From Desulfurococcales archaeon (GTDB taxonomy: Archaea; Thermoproteota; Thermoprotei_A; Sulfolobales; Acidilobaceae), in assembly GCA_015521705.1 (NCBI GenBank), contig WANR01000036.1:84763-148762 (forward strand): a stretch of DNA of 64,000 nt. Direction: 5' to 3'. The notes under the pieces were generated by a model. That model searched no databases. It was not told where the DNA came from and saw only the letters and a program-made list of their open reading frames with translations. Below, piece after piece: positions 42,710 to 51,330 of this stretch (positions are counted from its first letter, which is position 1; every line of letters begins with the position of its first letter). The translations under genes and the position numbers were made by a program.

Positions 42710-43096
42710 ATGATGTCTAAGCCTTTCTACGTTAGATTCGAGGTCCCGAGCGACCTGGCAGATAAAGTCTACGAGGCAGTGTCCAAGGCCAGGGAGACAG
42801 GTAAAATAAAGAAGGGGACAAATGAGACCACAAAAGCCGTCGAAAGAGGATTGGCGAGACTAGTGATAATAGCGGAGGACGTGGATCCACCGGAAATAGT
42901 AGCCCACCTCCCGGTACTATGCGACGAGAAGAAGATCCCATACGTATACGTGCCAAGCAAGAAGAAACTGGGGGAAGCCGCCGGTATAGAGGTCCAGGCG
43001 GCTAGCGCAGCAATTCTAGAACCAGGAGAAGCTGAGCCCCTAGTGAGGGAGATAATAGAAAAAGTAAAAGAGCTAAGGGCAAAGGCCGGCGTCTAA
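42710..43096 (+). CDS. rpl7ae: Ribosomal protein L7Ae
   Basis: L7Ae (128 residues) binds K-turns in 23S rRNA, box C/D and H/ACA guide RNAs, and RNase P RNA. The motif [14 protein letters not shown] near 38-51 contacts the kink-turn, and [21 protein letters not shown] follows at about 63-83. Typical length. Two adjacent ATGs (42710, 42713) follow the ribosome binding site. Confidence 0.96.
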   Translation: MMSKPFYVRFEVPSDLADKVYEAVSKARETGKIKKGTNETTKAVERGLARLVIIAEDVDPPEIVAHLPVLCDEKKIPYVYVPSKKKLGEAAGIEVQAASAAILEPGEAEPLVREIIEKVKELRAKAGV

Positions 43097-43225
43097 TAGT
43101 GGGTTTAGATTAACTACAAGAAACCTTTTCCGTGTCTATGTGTTTTACAAGGATTAGGGGACAGGGGCTCTTGCCAGGTTAGTGATAGAGATCGCACACT
43201 ATGGAGGCATGATGGATCCGAAAAC

Positions 43226-43245
43226 CTTTTCTTCTCTGAGAAAAG
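43226..43245. terminator. Hairpin between rpl7ae and rps13
   Basis: CTTTTCT and AGAAAAG form a perfect 7-pair stem with a 6-base loop, in the 183-base gap after rpl7ae. It could mark the end of that short transcript, but no U-run follows. Confidence 0.3.
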
Positions 43246-43279
43246 ATTCCTGCTATAGGATCTGGTAGGTGCATCGACT

Positions 43280-43735
43280 GTGAGCGGTGAAGCACAGTTT
43301 AGGTATATAGTGAGGATAGCAGGCACTGATATTGATGGCAACCTGAAGCTACCCTACGGGCTGGCCACTATAAAGGGCATAGGGTATACGACAGCGCTTG
43401 GCATAGTGAGGATGCTAGGGTTGGATCCTGAGCGTAGGATCGGTTTCCTGAGTGATGAAGAGATCAGGAAGATTGAAGCGGCGGTTTCTAGCATGGACAG
43501 GCTAGGCATGCCCTCCTGGATGTATAATAGGCGAAAAGACTATGAGACAGGCGAGGATAGGCACTTGATCGGCGCGGATCTCCTATTCCACGCTAGGAGA
43601 GACATTGAGAGGGAGATAAAGATAGGATCGTGGAGGGGCGTCAGGCACAGGCTAGGTTTAAAGGTTCGAGGGCAGAGGACTCACACTACGGGCAGGCTTG
43701 GCATGACGATCGGTGTTAAGAAGAAGAGAAAGTAG
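43280..43735 (+). CDS. rps13: 30S ribosomal protein S13
   Basis: S13 (151 residues) in the head of the small subunit. FRYIVRIAGTDIDGNLK opens the protein, the helix-two-turn-helix is in KGIGYTTALGI, and RGVRHRLGLKVRGQRTHTTGR is the C-terminal basic stretch. Its start is a GTG near the end of the leader; the cluster rps13-rps4-rps11-rpoD follows. Confidence 0.95.
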   Translation: MSGEAQFRYIVRIAGTDIDGNLKLPYGLATIKGIGYTTALGIVRMLGLDPERRIGFLSDEEIRKIEAAVSSMDRLGMPSWMYNRRKDYETGEDRHLIGADLLFHARRDIEREIKIGSWRGVRHRLGLKVRGQRTHTTGRLGMTIGVKKKRK

Positions 43736-43754
43736 CCTGTGAGGTGGCGTATTA

Positions 43755-44261
43755 GTGGGCGATCCTAGGAAGCCGAGGAAGAAGTGGAGGGGCCCTAAGC
43801 ATCCCTGGATCAAGGAGAGGCTAGAGAAGGAGATAGTGCTTGTGGGCAGGTATGGCTTGAAGAACAAGAAGGAGCTCTGGAGGGCTGAGTCCCTGGCCAG
43901 GTACATAAGGTATAGGGCTAAGAGCCTGCTAGGCCTGCCGGACGAGATCAGGGCTAAGGAGACTGAGGTTCTTCTATCGAAGCTCAGAAAGATGAAACTA
44001 ATAGAAGAGGGGGCTACTCTGGACGATGTTTTAGGGATCTCTGCCGAGCACATACTAGAGAGGAGGCTGCAGACGATAGTCTACAGGAAAGGCCTGGCTA
44101 GGACTATCTACCAGGCGCGCCAGCTAATAACCCATGGACACATAGCAATAGGGGGGAGAAGGGTCACCTCCCCGGGCTACCTTGTAACTGCCGAGGAGGA
44201 GGATTTAATAGATTATGCTCCCGGTAGCCCATTTAAGAGGGAGGTCGAAGCCAGTAGCTAG
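43755..44261 (+). CDS. rps4: 30S ribosomal protein S4
   Basis: S4 (168 residues), one of the first proteins to bind 16S rRNA. The S4 RNA-binding domain is visible as [37 protein letters not shown] (about 112-148). It begins 20 bases after rps13 with a GTG, and it shares one base with the start of rps11. Confidence 0.95.
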   Translation: MGDPRKPRKKWRGPKHPWIKERLEKEIVLVGRYGLKNKKELWRAESLARYIRYRAKSLLGLPDEIRAKETEVLLSKLRKMKLIEEGATLDDVLGISAEHILERRLQTIVYRKGLARTIYQARQLITHGHIAIGGRRVTSPGYLVTAEEEDLIDYAPGSPFKREVEASS

Positions 44262-44674
44262 TGGGTGGTAGTATGGTGTCCATGGCCAGGGAGCTTAGGT
44301 GGGGCGTAGTCCACATATACAGCAGCTTCAACAACACGATAGTCCACATAACGGATCTCACCGGAGCCGAAACCGTGGCCAGGGTCTCCGGCGGGATGGT
44401 AGTCAAGGCTGATAGGGAGAAGCCTTCACCGTACGCCGCCATGCTGGCTGCGAGCAGGGCTGCACAAGATGCTTTCGCTAAGGGTGTGACCGCTGTCCAC
44501 ATAAAAGTGAGGGCTCCTGGAGGCCACGGGCCGAAGACTCCTGGGCCCGGGGCCCAGGCTGCCATTAGAGCCCTGGCTAGGAGCGGCTTCATCATCGGCA
44601 GGATAGAGGATGTCACGCCAATACCGCATGACACGACTAGAAGGCCTGGAGGCCGCAGGGGTAGAAGAGTATAG
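44261..44674 (+). CDS. rps11: 30S ribosomal protein S11
   Basis: S11 (137 residues) binds the platform rRNA near the E site. Motifs: [24 protein letters not shown] (about 14-37), [17 protein letters not shown], and the highly conserved end [23 protein letters not shown]. The start is a GTG; an ATG a few codons downstream is in frame. Confidence 0.95.
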   Translation: MGGSMVSMARELRWGVVHIYSSFNNTIVHITDLTGAETVARVSGGMVVKADREKPSPYAAMLAASRAAQDAFAKGVTAVHIKVRAPGGHGPKTPGPGAQAAIRALARSGFIIGRIEDVTPIPHDTTRRPGGRRGRRV

Positions 44675-44714
44675 GGGGGCTAGCACTGCATCCAGCTACG
44701 AGGTGCCACGGGTA

Positions 44715-45551
44715 TTGGAGAAAAGCCTTGAAATACTAGAGGCCAGCCCCGAGAGGATAGTAGTGGTTAGCAGGGGATTCAGCGTTCCTCTGATGAATGC
44801 TATTAGGAGGCTATCGCTTTCAGACGTCCCCTCGATGGCCGTTGATTTCGCCTATTTCTACGATAATAACACGGGGATCCACGACGAGATAATAGCCCAT
44901 AGGCTGGGACTCCTAGTACTACAGTCTGACGACGCCCTGGGCAAGTATAAGGGCCCAGAAGAGTGCAAGGGTGCAGAGCCCCCTAATCCGGACTGTTTCG
45001 TGGACTTCTACCTGGAGAAGGAAGTCGGCGAGGACGAGCCCGGCACGTATGTGAAAGCCTCGGATCTCACGTCATCCGATCCTAGCGTTAAGCCTGTTCA
45101 CCCAGATACCCCGCTAGTCTACCTGGCTCCTGGCCAGAGGATCCAGGTAGTGGCTTACGCCAGATTGGGTAGAGGCAAGGAGCATGCAAAATGGTCGCCT
45201 GCCTCTGTGGCTACTCTCAAGTACTCGGCCATTGTGGAGATCCAGTCCAGAGGCCTCTCTGAGGACTGTGCAAGGTGCCTAGAGGCCTACCCGGAATTAA
45301 TCGATGCTGCTAGGAAGGGTTTGAGGGAAGTAGAGATTCATCACGAGAAGAGGGTCAGCGGGCTCCTGTACTGTGAAGAAACCAGTTGTAGCGGCCAGAT
45401 AAGGGTTAGATTCGAGCCGTCAAAGCTAATACTAGTGGTTGAGAGTACGGGCGCGCTCAAGGCCCACAGGATAGTGTACGAAGCGATCCGCGAGTTGAGG
45501 AGAAAGATTGAAAAACTGCTTTCCACCATTAAGGAGGGGGGTGCAGTATGA
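44715..45551 (+). CDS. rpoD: DNA-directed RNA polymerase subunit D
   Basis: Subunit D (Rpb3/alpha homologue) assembles the archaeal polymerase with subunits L, N and P. The first part, [25 protein letters not shown], is the dimerisation core. The insert has Cys pairs ([20 protein letters not shown]) in the place of the iron-sulfur domain of crenarchaeal RpoD. The frame is open back to an ATG at 44610 inside rps11, but GAGGTG lies nine bases ahead of a TTG at 44715, and this gives the usual beginning ([16 protein letters not shown]) and 278 residues. Confidence 0.92.
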   Translation: MEKSLEILEASPERIVVVSRGFSVPLMNAIRRLSLSDVPSMAVDFAYFYDNNTGIHDEIIAHRLGLLVLQSDDALGKYKGPEECKGAEPPNPDCFVDFYLEKEVGEDEPGTYVKASDLTSSDPSVKPVHPDTPLVYLAPGQRIQVVAYARLGRGKEHAKWSPASVATLKYSAIVEIQSRGLSEDCARCLEAYPELIDAARKGLREVEIHHEKRVSGLLYCEETSCSGQIRVRFEPSKLILVVESTGALKAHRIVYEAIRELRRKIEKLLSTIKEGGAV

Positions 45552-45910
45552 GGCGAACAGGCCCCACTAACATAATTGCAAGGAAGCTCATTAGGGAGCT
45601 CCGGAAGGCTAGCAACTCTAACAATGCGGGAGCTTGGAGAAGGGTTGCAGAGCTCCTAGAAAAGCCTGCCAGGCAGAGGCCTGCAGTCAACCTGAGCAAG
45701 ATAAACAGGTATGTCAGGGAGGGGGAGACTGCGATTGTTCCCGGCAAGGTTCTTGGGGGAGGGCGCCTGGAGAAGCCCCTGACTATTGCTGCTCTCTACT
45801 TTTCTAGGAGGGCTCTAGAAAAGATAAAGGCTAGCGGGGGACGGGCCCTAACTATTGAGGAGGCCCTGAGGGAGAACCCAAGAGCTAAAAACACTAGAAT
45901 AATAGTATAG
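45548..45910 (+). CDS. rpl18e: 50S ribosomal protein L18e
   Basis: L18e (120 residues) is the archaeal/eukaryotic L18e, homologue of bacterial L15. It has [21 protein letters not shown], the [19 protein letters not shown] segment and [22 protein letters not shown] (about 60-81), as expected. Its ATG overlaps the rpoD stop by four bases. Confidence 0.94.
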   Translation: MRRTGPTNIIARKLIRELRKASNSNNAGAWRRVAELLEKPARQRPAVNLSKINRYVREGETAIVPGKVLGGGRLEKPLTIAALYFSRRALEKIKASGGRALTIEEALRENPRAKNTRIIV

Positions 45911-45917
45911 TGGGGGG

Positions 45918-46379
45918 ATGGCTTTGAGCGGGGAGCAGGCCAGGGAGATCTACATAGACGCCTCCGGCCACATACTGGGAAGGCTGGCGAGTTACGTTGC
46001 CAAGAAGCTCCTAGAGGGTTACAAGGTCTACGTTTTTAACGTGGAGAAGATCGTAGTTAGTGGCAAGAAAAACATGGTGGTCGATTCTTATAAGAGAACC
46101 ATCCTTGGCGTCAGAAGCCATTTCTCTCATAAGTGGAGGCCGAAGAGGCCCAGGAGCCCTGTCAGGATCTTCAAGCATGCTGTAAGAGGTATGTTGCCGA
46201 AGCACAATAAGAGGGGTAGGGAGGCCTTAAAGAGGCTTAAGGCCTATATCGGCCTGCCCGACGAGTTTAAGGGGAAAGCTCTTACTAGGATCCCCCAGGC
46301 GGATTCCTCCAGGCTCTCGCGCTGGCACGTGGAACTGGCGATTATAGCTAGGGAGCTAGGGTGGAGAGGTGGAGAGTAA
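45918..46379 (+). CDS. rpl13: 50S ribosomal protein L13
   Basis: L13 (153 residues) contains IYIDASGHILGRLASYVAKKLLEG (about 11-34), VEKIVVSGKKN, and the RMLPKHNKRGREALKRLKAYIG-like block RGMLPKHNKRGREALKRLKAY, all typical. Its stop overlaps the rps9 ATG. Confidence 0.95.
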   Translation: MALSGEQAREIYIDASGHILGRLASYVAKKLLEGYKVYVFNVEKIVVSGKKNMVVDSYKRTILGVRSHFSHKWRPKRPRSPVRIFKHAVRGMLPKHNKRGREALKRLKAYIGLPDEFKGKALTRIPQADSSRLSRWHVELAIIARELGWRGGE

Positions 46380-46837
46380 TGAGCGCGGGCCCTCAGAGGA
46401 TAGTGATCGCCACTGGCAAGAGGAAGAGGGCGATAGCTACAGCCATAATACGCCCAGGCAACGGCAAGGTCAGGATAAACGGTGTCCCCCTAGAGTTGTA
46501 CCCGATAGAAATGGCTAGGCTTAAAATGATGGAGCCTCTAATGCTTGCCGGGGAGTCTATCAGGAGCCTGGTAGACATAGAGGTCAGGGTCAAGGGAGGC
46601 GGTGTAATGGGCCAGGCTGACGCCGTAAGAATGTCCATAGCTAGGGGCCTTGTCGAATTCTTTAGGTGCGAGAATGGCGGGGAAGAATGCGAGAAGCTTA
46701 GGGCCCTCTCAGAGGCTCTGAAAGAGATCTTCGAAGAATACGATAGGAGCATGCTGGCAGGCGACCCCAGAAGGACGGAGCCCGAGAAGTATATGAGGTA
46801 CAGTGCTAGGAGGAGATGGCAGAAGTCGTACAGGTGA
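46379..46837 (+). CDS. rps9: 30S ribosomal protein S9
   Basis: S9 (152 residues) has a C-terminal tail that reaches the P-site tRNA. It begins with RIVIATGKRKRAIATAIIRPG; GGGVMGQADAVRMSIARGL is the central motif; the end is DPRRTEPEKYMRYSARRRWQKSYR. The ATG at 46379 is chosen because GAGGTGG lies just ahead and because it sits at the rpl13 stop. Confidence 0.95.
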   Translation: MSAGPQRIVIATGKRKRAIATAIIRPGNGKVRINGVPLELYPIEMARLKMMEPLMLAGESIRSLVDIEVRVKGGGVMGQADAVRMSIARGLVEFFRCENGGEECEKLRALSEALKEIFEEYDRSMLAGDPRRTEPEKYMRYSARRRWQKSYR

Positions 46838-46843
46838 AGGCCC

Positions 46844-47077
46844 ATGTTGCCACCGGTTAGGTGCTTCACGTGCGGCAAGCCCCTAGGACACTTATGGAGA
46901 GCCTACTGGGACAGGGTTAAGAGCGGCGAGGATCCCGGGAGAGCCCTGGACGAGCTTGGCGTTAGGAGGTACTGCTGTAGAAGGACTCTAATGACTTCCA
47001 TAACATACGCGGAGCACCTATCAAAATATTACTCCTTGACCCGGGAAAGCTTCATAGGTGCTGGTGAGGAGCGGTGA
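46844..47077 (+). CDS. rpoN: DNA-directed RNA polymerase subunit N
   Basis: Subunit N (Rpb10 homologue, 77 residues) holds one zinc ion with CFTCGKPL near the start and the adjacent pair in RRYCCRRTL. It contacts subunits D and L. In several crenarchaea rpoK follows it; here the rps2 start overlaps its stop by four bases, and rpoK is absent from this place. Confidence 0.95.
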   Translation: MLPPVRCFTCGKPLGHLWRAYWDRVKSGEDPGRALDELGVRRYCCRRTLMTSITYAEHLSKYYSLTRESFIGAGEER

Positions 47078-47691
47078 GCGCGCAGGTAAGAGAGACGCTT
47101 ATCCCCGTAGAGCTGTACAGAAAGGCCGGGGTCATCTTTGGCACACAAATATGCACCAAGTACATGAGGCAGTTCGTCTACAAGATCCTCCCCGACGGCT
47201 ATTACCTACTGGACGTAGTCAAGGTTGACGAGAGGATAAGGATAGCTTCTAAATTCCTCTCAACGTTCGACCCGGACAAGATAGCTGTCGTCTCTGTAAG
47301 GATCTATGGCAAGAAGCCGGCTACCATGATGTGCAAGTATGTGGGCTGCAGGGTCATAACTGACAGGGTGATACCAGGCATATTCACGAACCCGCACCTA
47401 GACGCTTATATAGAGCCAGACGTTGTCCTGGTCACTGACCCGAGGACGGACAAGCAGGCCATAGCGGAGGCTTCTAAGGTCGGGATACCTATTGTAGCCT
47501 TCGCTGACACAGATAACAAGGTCGACAATGTAGACCTCGTGGTTCCAGCCAATAATAAGGGCAGGCGTAGCCTAGCCCTCCTATACTGGCTCCTGACACG
47601 AGAGATACTGAAGAATCGGGGTGTCCTGGGACCAGGAGAGGACCTAGACGTCGGCTACGAGGAATTCATGGCCTCCAAGATAACGAGCTAA
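47074..47691 (+). CDS. rps2: 30S ribosomal protein S2
   Basis: S2 (205 residues) shows the archaeal-type motifs [19 protein letters not shown] [22 protein letters not shown]-like [29 protein letters not shown] (about 87-115), and [34 protein letters not shown] (about 140-173). It begins with a GTG overlapping the rpoN stop and ends the ribosomal block. Confidence 0.95.
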   Translation: MSAQVRETLIPVELYRKAGVIFGTQICTKYMRQFVYKILPDGYYLLDVVKVDERIRIASKFLSTFDPDKIAVVSVRIYGKKPATMMCKYVGCRVITDRVIPGIFTNPHLDAYIEPDVVLVTDPRTDKQAIAEASKVGIPIVAFADTDNKVDNVDLVVPANNKGRRSLALLYWLLTREILKNRGVLGPGEDLDVGYEEFMASKITS

Positions 47692-47730
47692 ACGCTTTTC
47701 ACCCTCCTCCTGTTACAAGCCAACAATACG

Positions 47731-48612
47731 GTGCATGATGGTTTGAAGAAGAGACTACCAGCCCACGCAGGCACCTTCTACCCAGCTGACAGGGATGATC
47801 TAGTAAGGTCTATAGAGGACTCCTTCACGCACCCACTCGGCCCTGGCAAGATACCGCGCCCCGGCCTGGAGGCCGGAGAGGGCGGTGCAGGAGCTATAGG
47901 CTACGTGGTGCCCCACGCAGGCTACATGTATAGTGGCCCCGTCGCCGCCCACGCCTACTATGATATGGCCCTTTCTGAGAAGCCTGAAGCCGTGGTGATT
48001 GCTGGGCCTAACCATACAATGCTGGGCCTCAACGCCTCTGTCTATAAGGAAGGGTACTGGGAGACCCCCTTGGGCCTCGTAGAGGTTGACTCCGAACTCT
48101 CCAAGCTCATTGTATCATATTCCAGGTTCTTCGCTTTCGACGACACTGCCCACATGTACGAGCACTCGGTTGAGGTACAGGTGCCGTTCCTCCAGTATAT
48201 CTATGGAGAAGGCCTGAGGATAATCCCAGTGGTTATAGGGCTACAAACACTAGAAGTGGCGAGAGACCTGGCCAGCGCCGTTTACAAGGTCTATGAGGAG
48301 CATGGCGCCAGGATACTCTACCTAGCCAGCACAGACTTCAACCACTACGAGAGCCACGAGGTGACAGTAAAGAAGGACCTAATGGCTATAGAGAAGATCC
48401 TAGACCTAGACGCTGAGGCCCTGTATAGAGTGGTAGAGAGCGTGCCCGTCACTATGTGCGGGCCTGCGCCGACTGCGTCACTGATATACCTAGCCAGGGA
48501 GGCCGGCGTCTCTAAACCGGTTCTACTGAAGCATGCCACATCGGGCGATGTTACAGGAGAAAAGGGGTGGACCGTGGGATATGCCTCAATAAAGTTCCCC
48601 AGGAAAGGGTGA
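47731..48612 (+). CDS. MEMO1-family protein
   Basis: A 293-residue member of the Memo family, related to class III dioxygenases. The segments RLPAHAGTFYPADRDDL (about 5-21), GYVVPHAGYMYSGPVAAHAY (about 63-82), GPNHT, EHSVEVQVPFLQY, ASTDFNHYE and CGPAPTASLIYLAR carry the conserved His, Asp and Cys residues. The biochemical role in archaea is unknown; the gene often stands beside the ribosomal/isoprenoid cluster. The GTG at 47731 or a TTG 12 bases later could be the start. Confidence 0.9.
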   Translation: MHDGLKKRLPAHAGTFYPADRDDLVRSIEDSFTHPLGPGKIPRPGLEAGEGGAGAIGYVVPHAGYMYSGPVAAHAYYDMALSEKPEAVVIAGPNHTMLGLNASVYKEGYWETPLGLVEVDSELSKLIVSYSRFFAFDDTAHMYEHSVEVQVPFLQYIYGEGLRIIPVVIGLQTLEVARDLASAVYKVYEEHGARILYLASTDFNHYESHEVTVKKDLMAIEKILDLDAEALYRVVESVPVTMCGPAPTASLIYLAREAGVSKPVLLKHATSGDVTGEKGWTVGYASIKFPRKG

Positions 48613-48675
48613 AGCCTTCTGTTCTACGAGATCCCAGTCCCGTTCATAGCCCTTGGAGTACCAATACCAGGATCT

Positions 48676-49386
48676 TTGAACCCCTACATAGCAGGAATAG
48701 CAGGAAGTGTTAAGGCAGAGATCCTTCACGAGAAGTGCGCCAGAACCGTAGTTGTGGTTAAGGGGCTACCGCGTGCTATAACTGCAATGCTCAAGACGTA
48801 TTGGAACCGCATGCTAGAGGATTCAGGCATAGAAATGTGCTCGACGGTGAGAGTCGAGCTTGCTAGGAGGCTTCCCCCCTCCGGCCTGTACTCGGGCCTC
48901 ACAGCGTATCTAGTCCACAGCATTGTAGGGCATGATAGTGGCGTGGACCTAATAGAGACACTTGAAGTAGCGCGACACGCCGATGGCTCCTCGAAGGATT
49001 GGCCGGGTGTCCTGGATGCTCTTAGACTAGCATCTCTGAGTAAAGGCCCTGTCGTTTACAGGAGCGATGACGAATACATGAAGCTACCCGCCAAGGCCCT
49101 GGACGGCCTAAGCCATGAATATACCAGGAGAGCTGAGGCTCCTCTTGTGACCCGGGAGAGCGTGGGGTCAGAGGTTTACAGCGGCCTCATACACCTAATG
49201 GGAGTCTCTGTGGTTGAGGCTGCTAGGAGAATACTGGATACTAGAGACTTTTGGCCGCCGGTTGCGAGGTTCCTCTCTATCCATGCCGGGGTGGCTGAGG
49301 CTGTTTGGGGTATCAGTTATAAGAGGAACTGCATACCCTCTCCAGGGATCCCCAGGAGGTTTGAGGTGCTCTGCCGTGACGTGTAA
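48676..49386 (+). CDS. Divergent GHMP-kinase-like protein (mevalonate kinase position)
   Basis: About 236 residues from the first conventional start, a TTG. The stretch RRLPPSGLYSGLTAYLVHSI (about 64-83) resembles the glycine-rich ATP loop (P-x3-GLGSSAA) of GHMP kinases, but the motif is degraded. The usual first motif, near GEH, is missing. The same frame continues upstream to the previous stop and reads like protein (FYEIPVPFIALGVPIPGSLN), with no ATG, GTG or TTG; a CTG at 48619 has GGGTGA six bases ahead. Position between MEMO and IPK is where mevalonate kinase usually stands. It may be a strongly diverged kinase or a decayed one. Confidence 0.5.
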   Translation: MNPYIAGIAGSVKAEILHEKCARTVVVVKGLPRAITAMLKTYWNRMLEDSGIEMCSTVRVELARRLPPSGLYSGLTAYLVHSIVGHDSGVDLIETLEVARHADGSSKDWPGVLDALRLASLSKGPVVYRSDDEYMKLPAKALDGLSHEYTRRAEAPLVTRESVGSEVYSGLIHLMGVSVVEAARRILDTRDFWPPVARFLSIHAGVAEAVWGISYKRNCIPSPGIPRRFEVLCRDV

Positions 49387-50119
49387 GACTGTGGTGGCTA
49401 AGCTGGGAGGCAGTGTCATAACAGTTAAAGACTCGCCTGAGACTATAAACTGGGACTCGCTGGACCTGCTCCTCGACCAGATCTCAGGCTTCACGGGCTC
49501 CGGCGGCAAGATGGCCCTGGTCCTTGGCGGCGGCAGTTTTGGACACTACGTGGTCTCTAGTATTCTCTCGAAAAGGGGATCGTTGAGTATAGAAGATGCT
49601 CCAAGCATACAGTTGTCAATGATGAAGCTTGGGCTCGCGTTCCTACACAGGGCTGTGGAGAAGGGTATAAGGGCTACTCTCCACCCCCCGCACACATTTT
49701 GCAGCGTAGGCTCCTGCAGCTTCGAGCCCCTAGCAAGAGATTTAGAGGCTGGACTGACCCCTGTGACGTACGGCGATGCTGTCCCGGGCACAGGCTCGGT
49801 TAGTATAGTCAGCGGCGACGACCTGGCAGTAGAGATCTCACGGCGCCTCTCCGCCGAGTGCCTATTCTTCGTAGTAGACACGGGAGGAGTCATCGGTGCT
49901 GATGGGAGTGTACTAGTGGAGCTTGATAATGTGGGCCTTGTGGAGAATAGGGGGCGGCGCAAGGGCTGGGATGTGACTGGGGGCATGTCCAGGAAGATCA
50001 AGGCAGCCCTCCAGGCTCCCAGAACCACTCTTGTCAGGATCATAGGTACGAGTGACCTCCTAAGCGCTATAAGGGGGAAGCCTGTAGGCACCTTAGTAAA
50101 GGCCCGCTCCGAGGGCTAG
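49376..50119 (+). CDS. ipk: Isopentenyl phosphate kinase
   Basis: IPK (247 residues) phosphorylates isopentenyl phosphate to IPP in the archaeal mevalonate pathway. It is an amino-acid-kinase-fold protein: KTVVAKLGGSVITVKD at the start, GKMALVLGGGSFGHYVV (about 44-60) with the catalytic His, and GDDLAVEISRRL and TGGMSRKIKAAL further on. I chose the GTG at 49376 because GAGGTG lies seven bases ahead and because the open frame before it overlaps the GHMP-like gene. The genes around it (IDI-2, prenyl synthase) fit the pathway. Confidence 0.93.
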   Translation: MTCKTVVAKLGGSVITVKDSPETINWDSLDLLLDQISGFTGSGGKMALVLGGGSFGHYVVSSILSKRGSLSIEDAPSIQLSMMKLGLAFLHRAVEKGIRATLHPPHTFCSVGSCSFEPLARDLEAGLTPVTYGDAVPGTGSVSIVSGDDLAVEISRRLSAECLFFVVDTGGVIGADGSVLVELDNVGLVENRGRRKGWDVTGGMSRKIKAALQAPRTTLVRIIGTSDLLSAIRGKPVGTLVKARSEG

Positions 50120-50199
50120 GAGTGGCGGGCCGTCGAGTATTAAGAAGTAAAATACTTGCACTGTATGATCAACTTTCTGAACATGAAAAGGTGGGCCGG

Positions 50200-51324
50200 G
50201 TGAGTAACACTCAGACCAGGAAGCTGGAGCACGTGAAAATGGTTGCTTCAAGCCCTGTCGAGGCGTCAGAGTCCACTCTTCTAGAGTTTGTGAGGATAGT
50301 CCACGAGCCCCTGCCCGAGATCGACCTGGATGACGTGGACCTATCTCTAAAGTTCTGCGGGGGCAAGAGGGTCAGGGCACCTCTGATGATAACGGGAATG
50401 ACGGGGGGCCACCCTGATGTTGAGAGGATCAACGGTGACCTAGCCGAGATCGCTGAGGAGCATGGGATAGCCATGGGTGTGGGTAGCCAGAGGGCTGCTA
50501 TAGAGGATCCCTCCACGGCGAGAACCTATAGGATAGCTAGGGAGAGGGCGCCAACGACTGTTATAGTGGCTAACTTGGGCGCTCCACAGCTCTCTAAGGG
50601 TTATGGGGTTAGGGAGGCCGAGGAAGCAGTATCCATGCTCGAGGCCGATGCTATAGCTATACACCTAAATCCTGGGCAAGAGGCCTTCCAGGACGAAGGG
50701 GACCCCTTCTACTCTGGGGTTCTGGGTAAGTTACTGGAGCTGTCCGAGTCGTTAGGGGTGCCATTGATACTGAAAGAGACCGGCACGGGCCTTTCACGCA
50801 AGAGTGTCAGGCTTGCTAGGGCTATGGGGATAAAGTGCTTCGACGTGTCTGGCCTGGGAGGAACAAACTGGATCAAGGCCGAGGTCGTGAGGTCTAAGGC
50901 TAAGCATGGGAGGCCTCTTAGACCCGCTGGGCCTCTCTCCGATTACTGGGGGAACCCTACCGCTGTTAGCATTGTAGAGGCCAGGCATGCGGCCCCAGAC
51001 TCGTTTATAATAGGTAGCGGTGGTATAAGGAACGGGCTAGACGCGGCCAAGGCCATATCTCTGGGGGCTGACATGGCCGGTGTAGCCCTTCCGGCTCTGA
51101 GGGCTTTACTTAACACGGGCAAGGAGGGGCTCAGAGAACTCGTGTCAGCCATGATATACCAGTTGAGGGCTGCAGCTTTCATGACGGGCTCTAAAAACGT
51201 CTACGGCCTGTGGAGGACGCCCCTGAGCATTTATGGGAGGCTGGCCGAGGAGCTACGTGTCAGGAGCATAGACGTGGCTGACTACATTTATAGGGCAAGG
51301 CTAAAGGCCCTTCAATGGAGGTAG
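50200..51324 (+). CDS. fni: Isopentenyl diphosphate isomerase, type 2 (FMN-dependent)
   Basis: Type 2 IDI interconverts IPP and DMAPP with FMN and NADPH. It starts with TQTRKLEHVKMV, as in the family, then APLMITGMTGG, MGVGSQRAAIEDPS, IHLNPGQEAFQDEGD (with the catalytic acid region) and KETGTGLSRKS, and ends the barrel with FDVSGLGGTNW. The frame continues 26 codons upstream to a GTG at 50122, but the GTG at 50200 stands where the family begins and is preceded by AAGGTGG. The neighbours are IPK and the prenyl synthase. Confidence 0.93.
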   Translation: MSNTQTRKLEHVKMVASSPVEASESTLLEFVRIVHEPLPEIDLDDVDLSLKFCGGKRVRAPLMITGMTGGHPDVERINGDLAEIAEEHGIAMGVGSQRAAIEDPSTARTYRIARERAPTTVIVANLGAPQLSKGYGVREAEEAVSMLEADAIAIHLNPGQEAFQDEGDPFYSGVLGKLLELSESLGVPLILKETGTGLSRKSVRLARAMGIKCFDVSGLGGTNWIKAEVVRSKAKHGRPLRPAGPLSDYWGNPTAVSIVEARHAAPDSFIIGSGGIRNGLDAAKAISLGADMAGVALPALRALLNTGKEGLRELVSAMIYQLRAAAFMTGSKNVYGLWRTPLSIYGRLAEELRVRSIDVADYIYRARLKALQWR

Positions 51325-51330
51325 TGGATA

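Noticed and set aside
43209..43240. Possible box C/D guide RNA (ATGATGG ... CTGA) ahead of rps13
   Set aside because: No second C'/D' pair at proper spacing; the C box has one mismatch, and the CTGA lies in the loop of the 43226-43245 hairpin.
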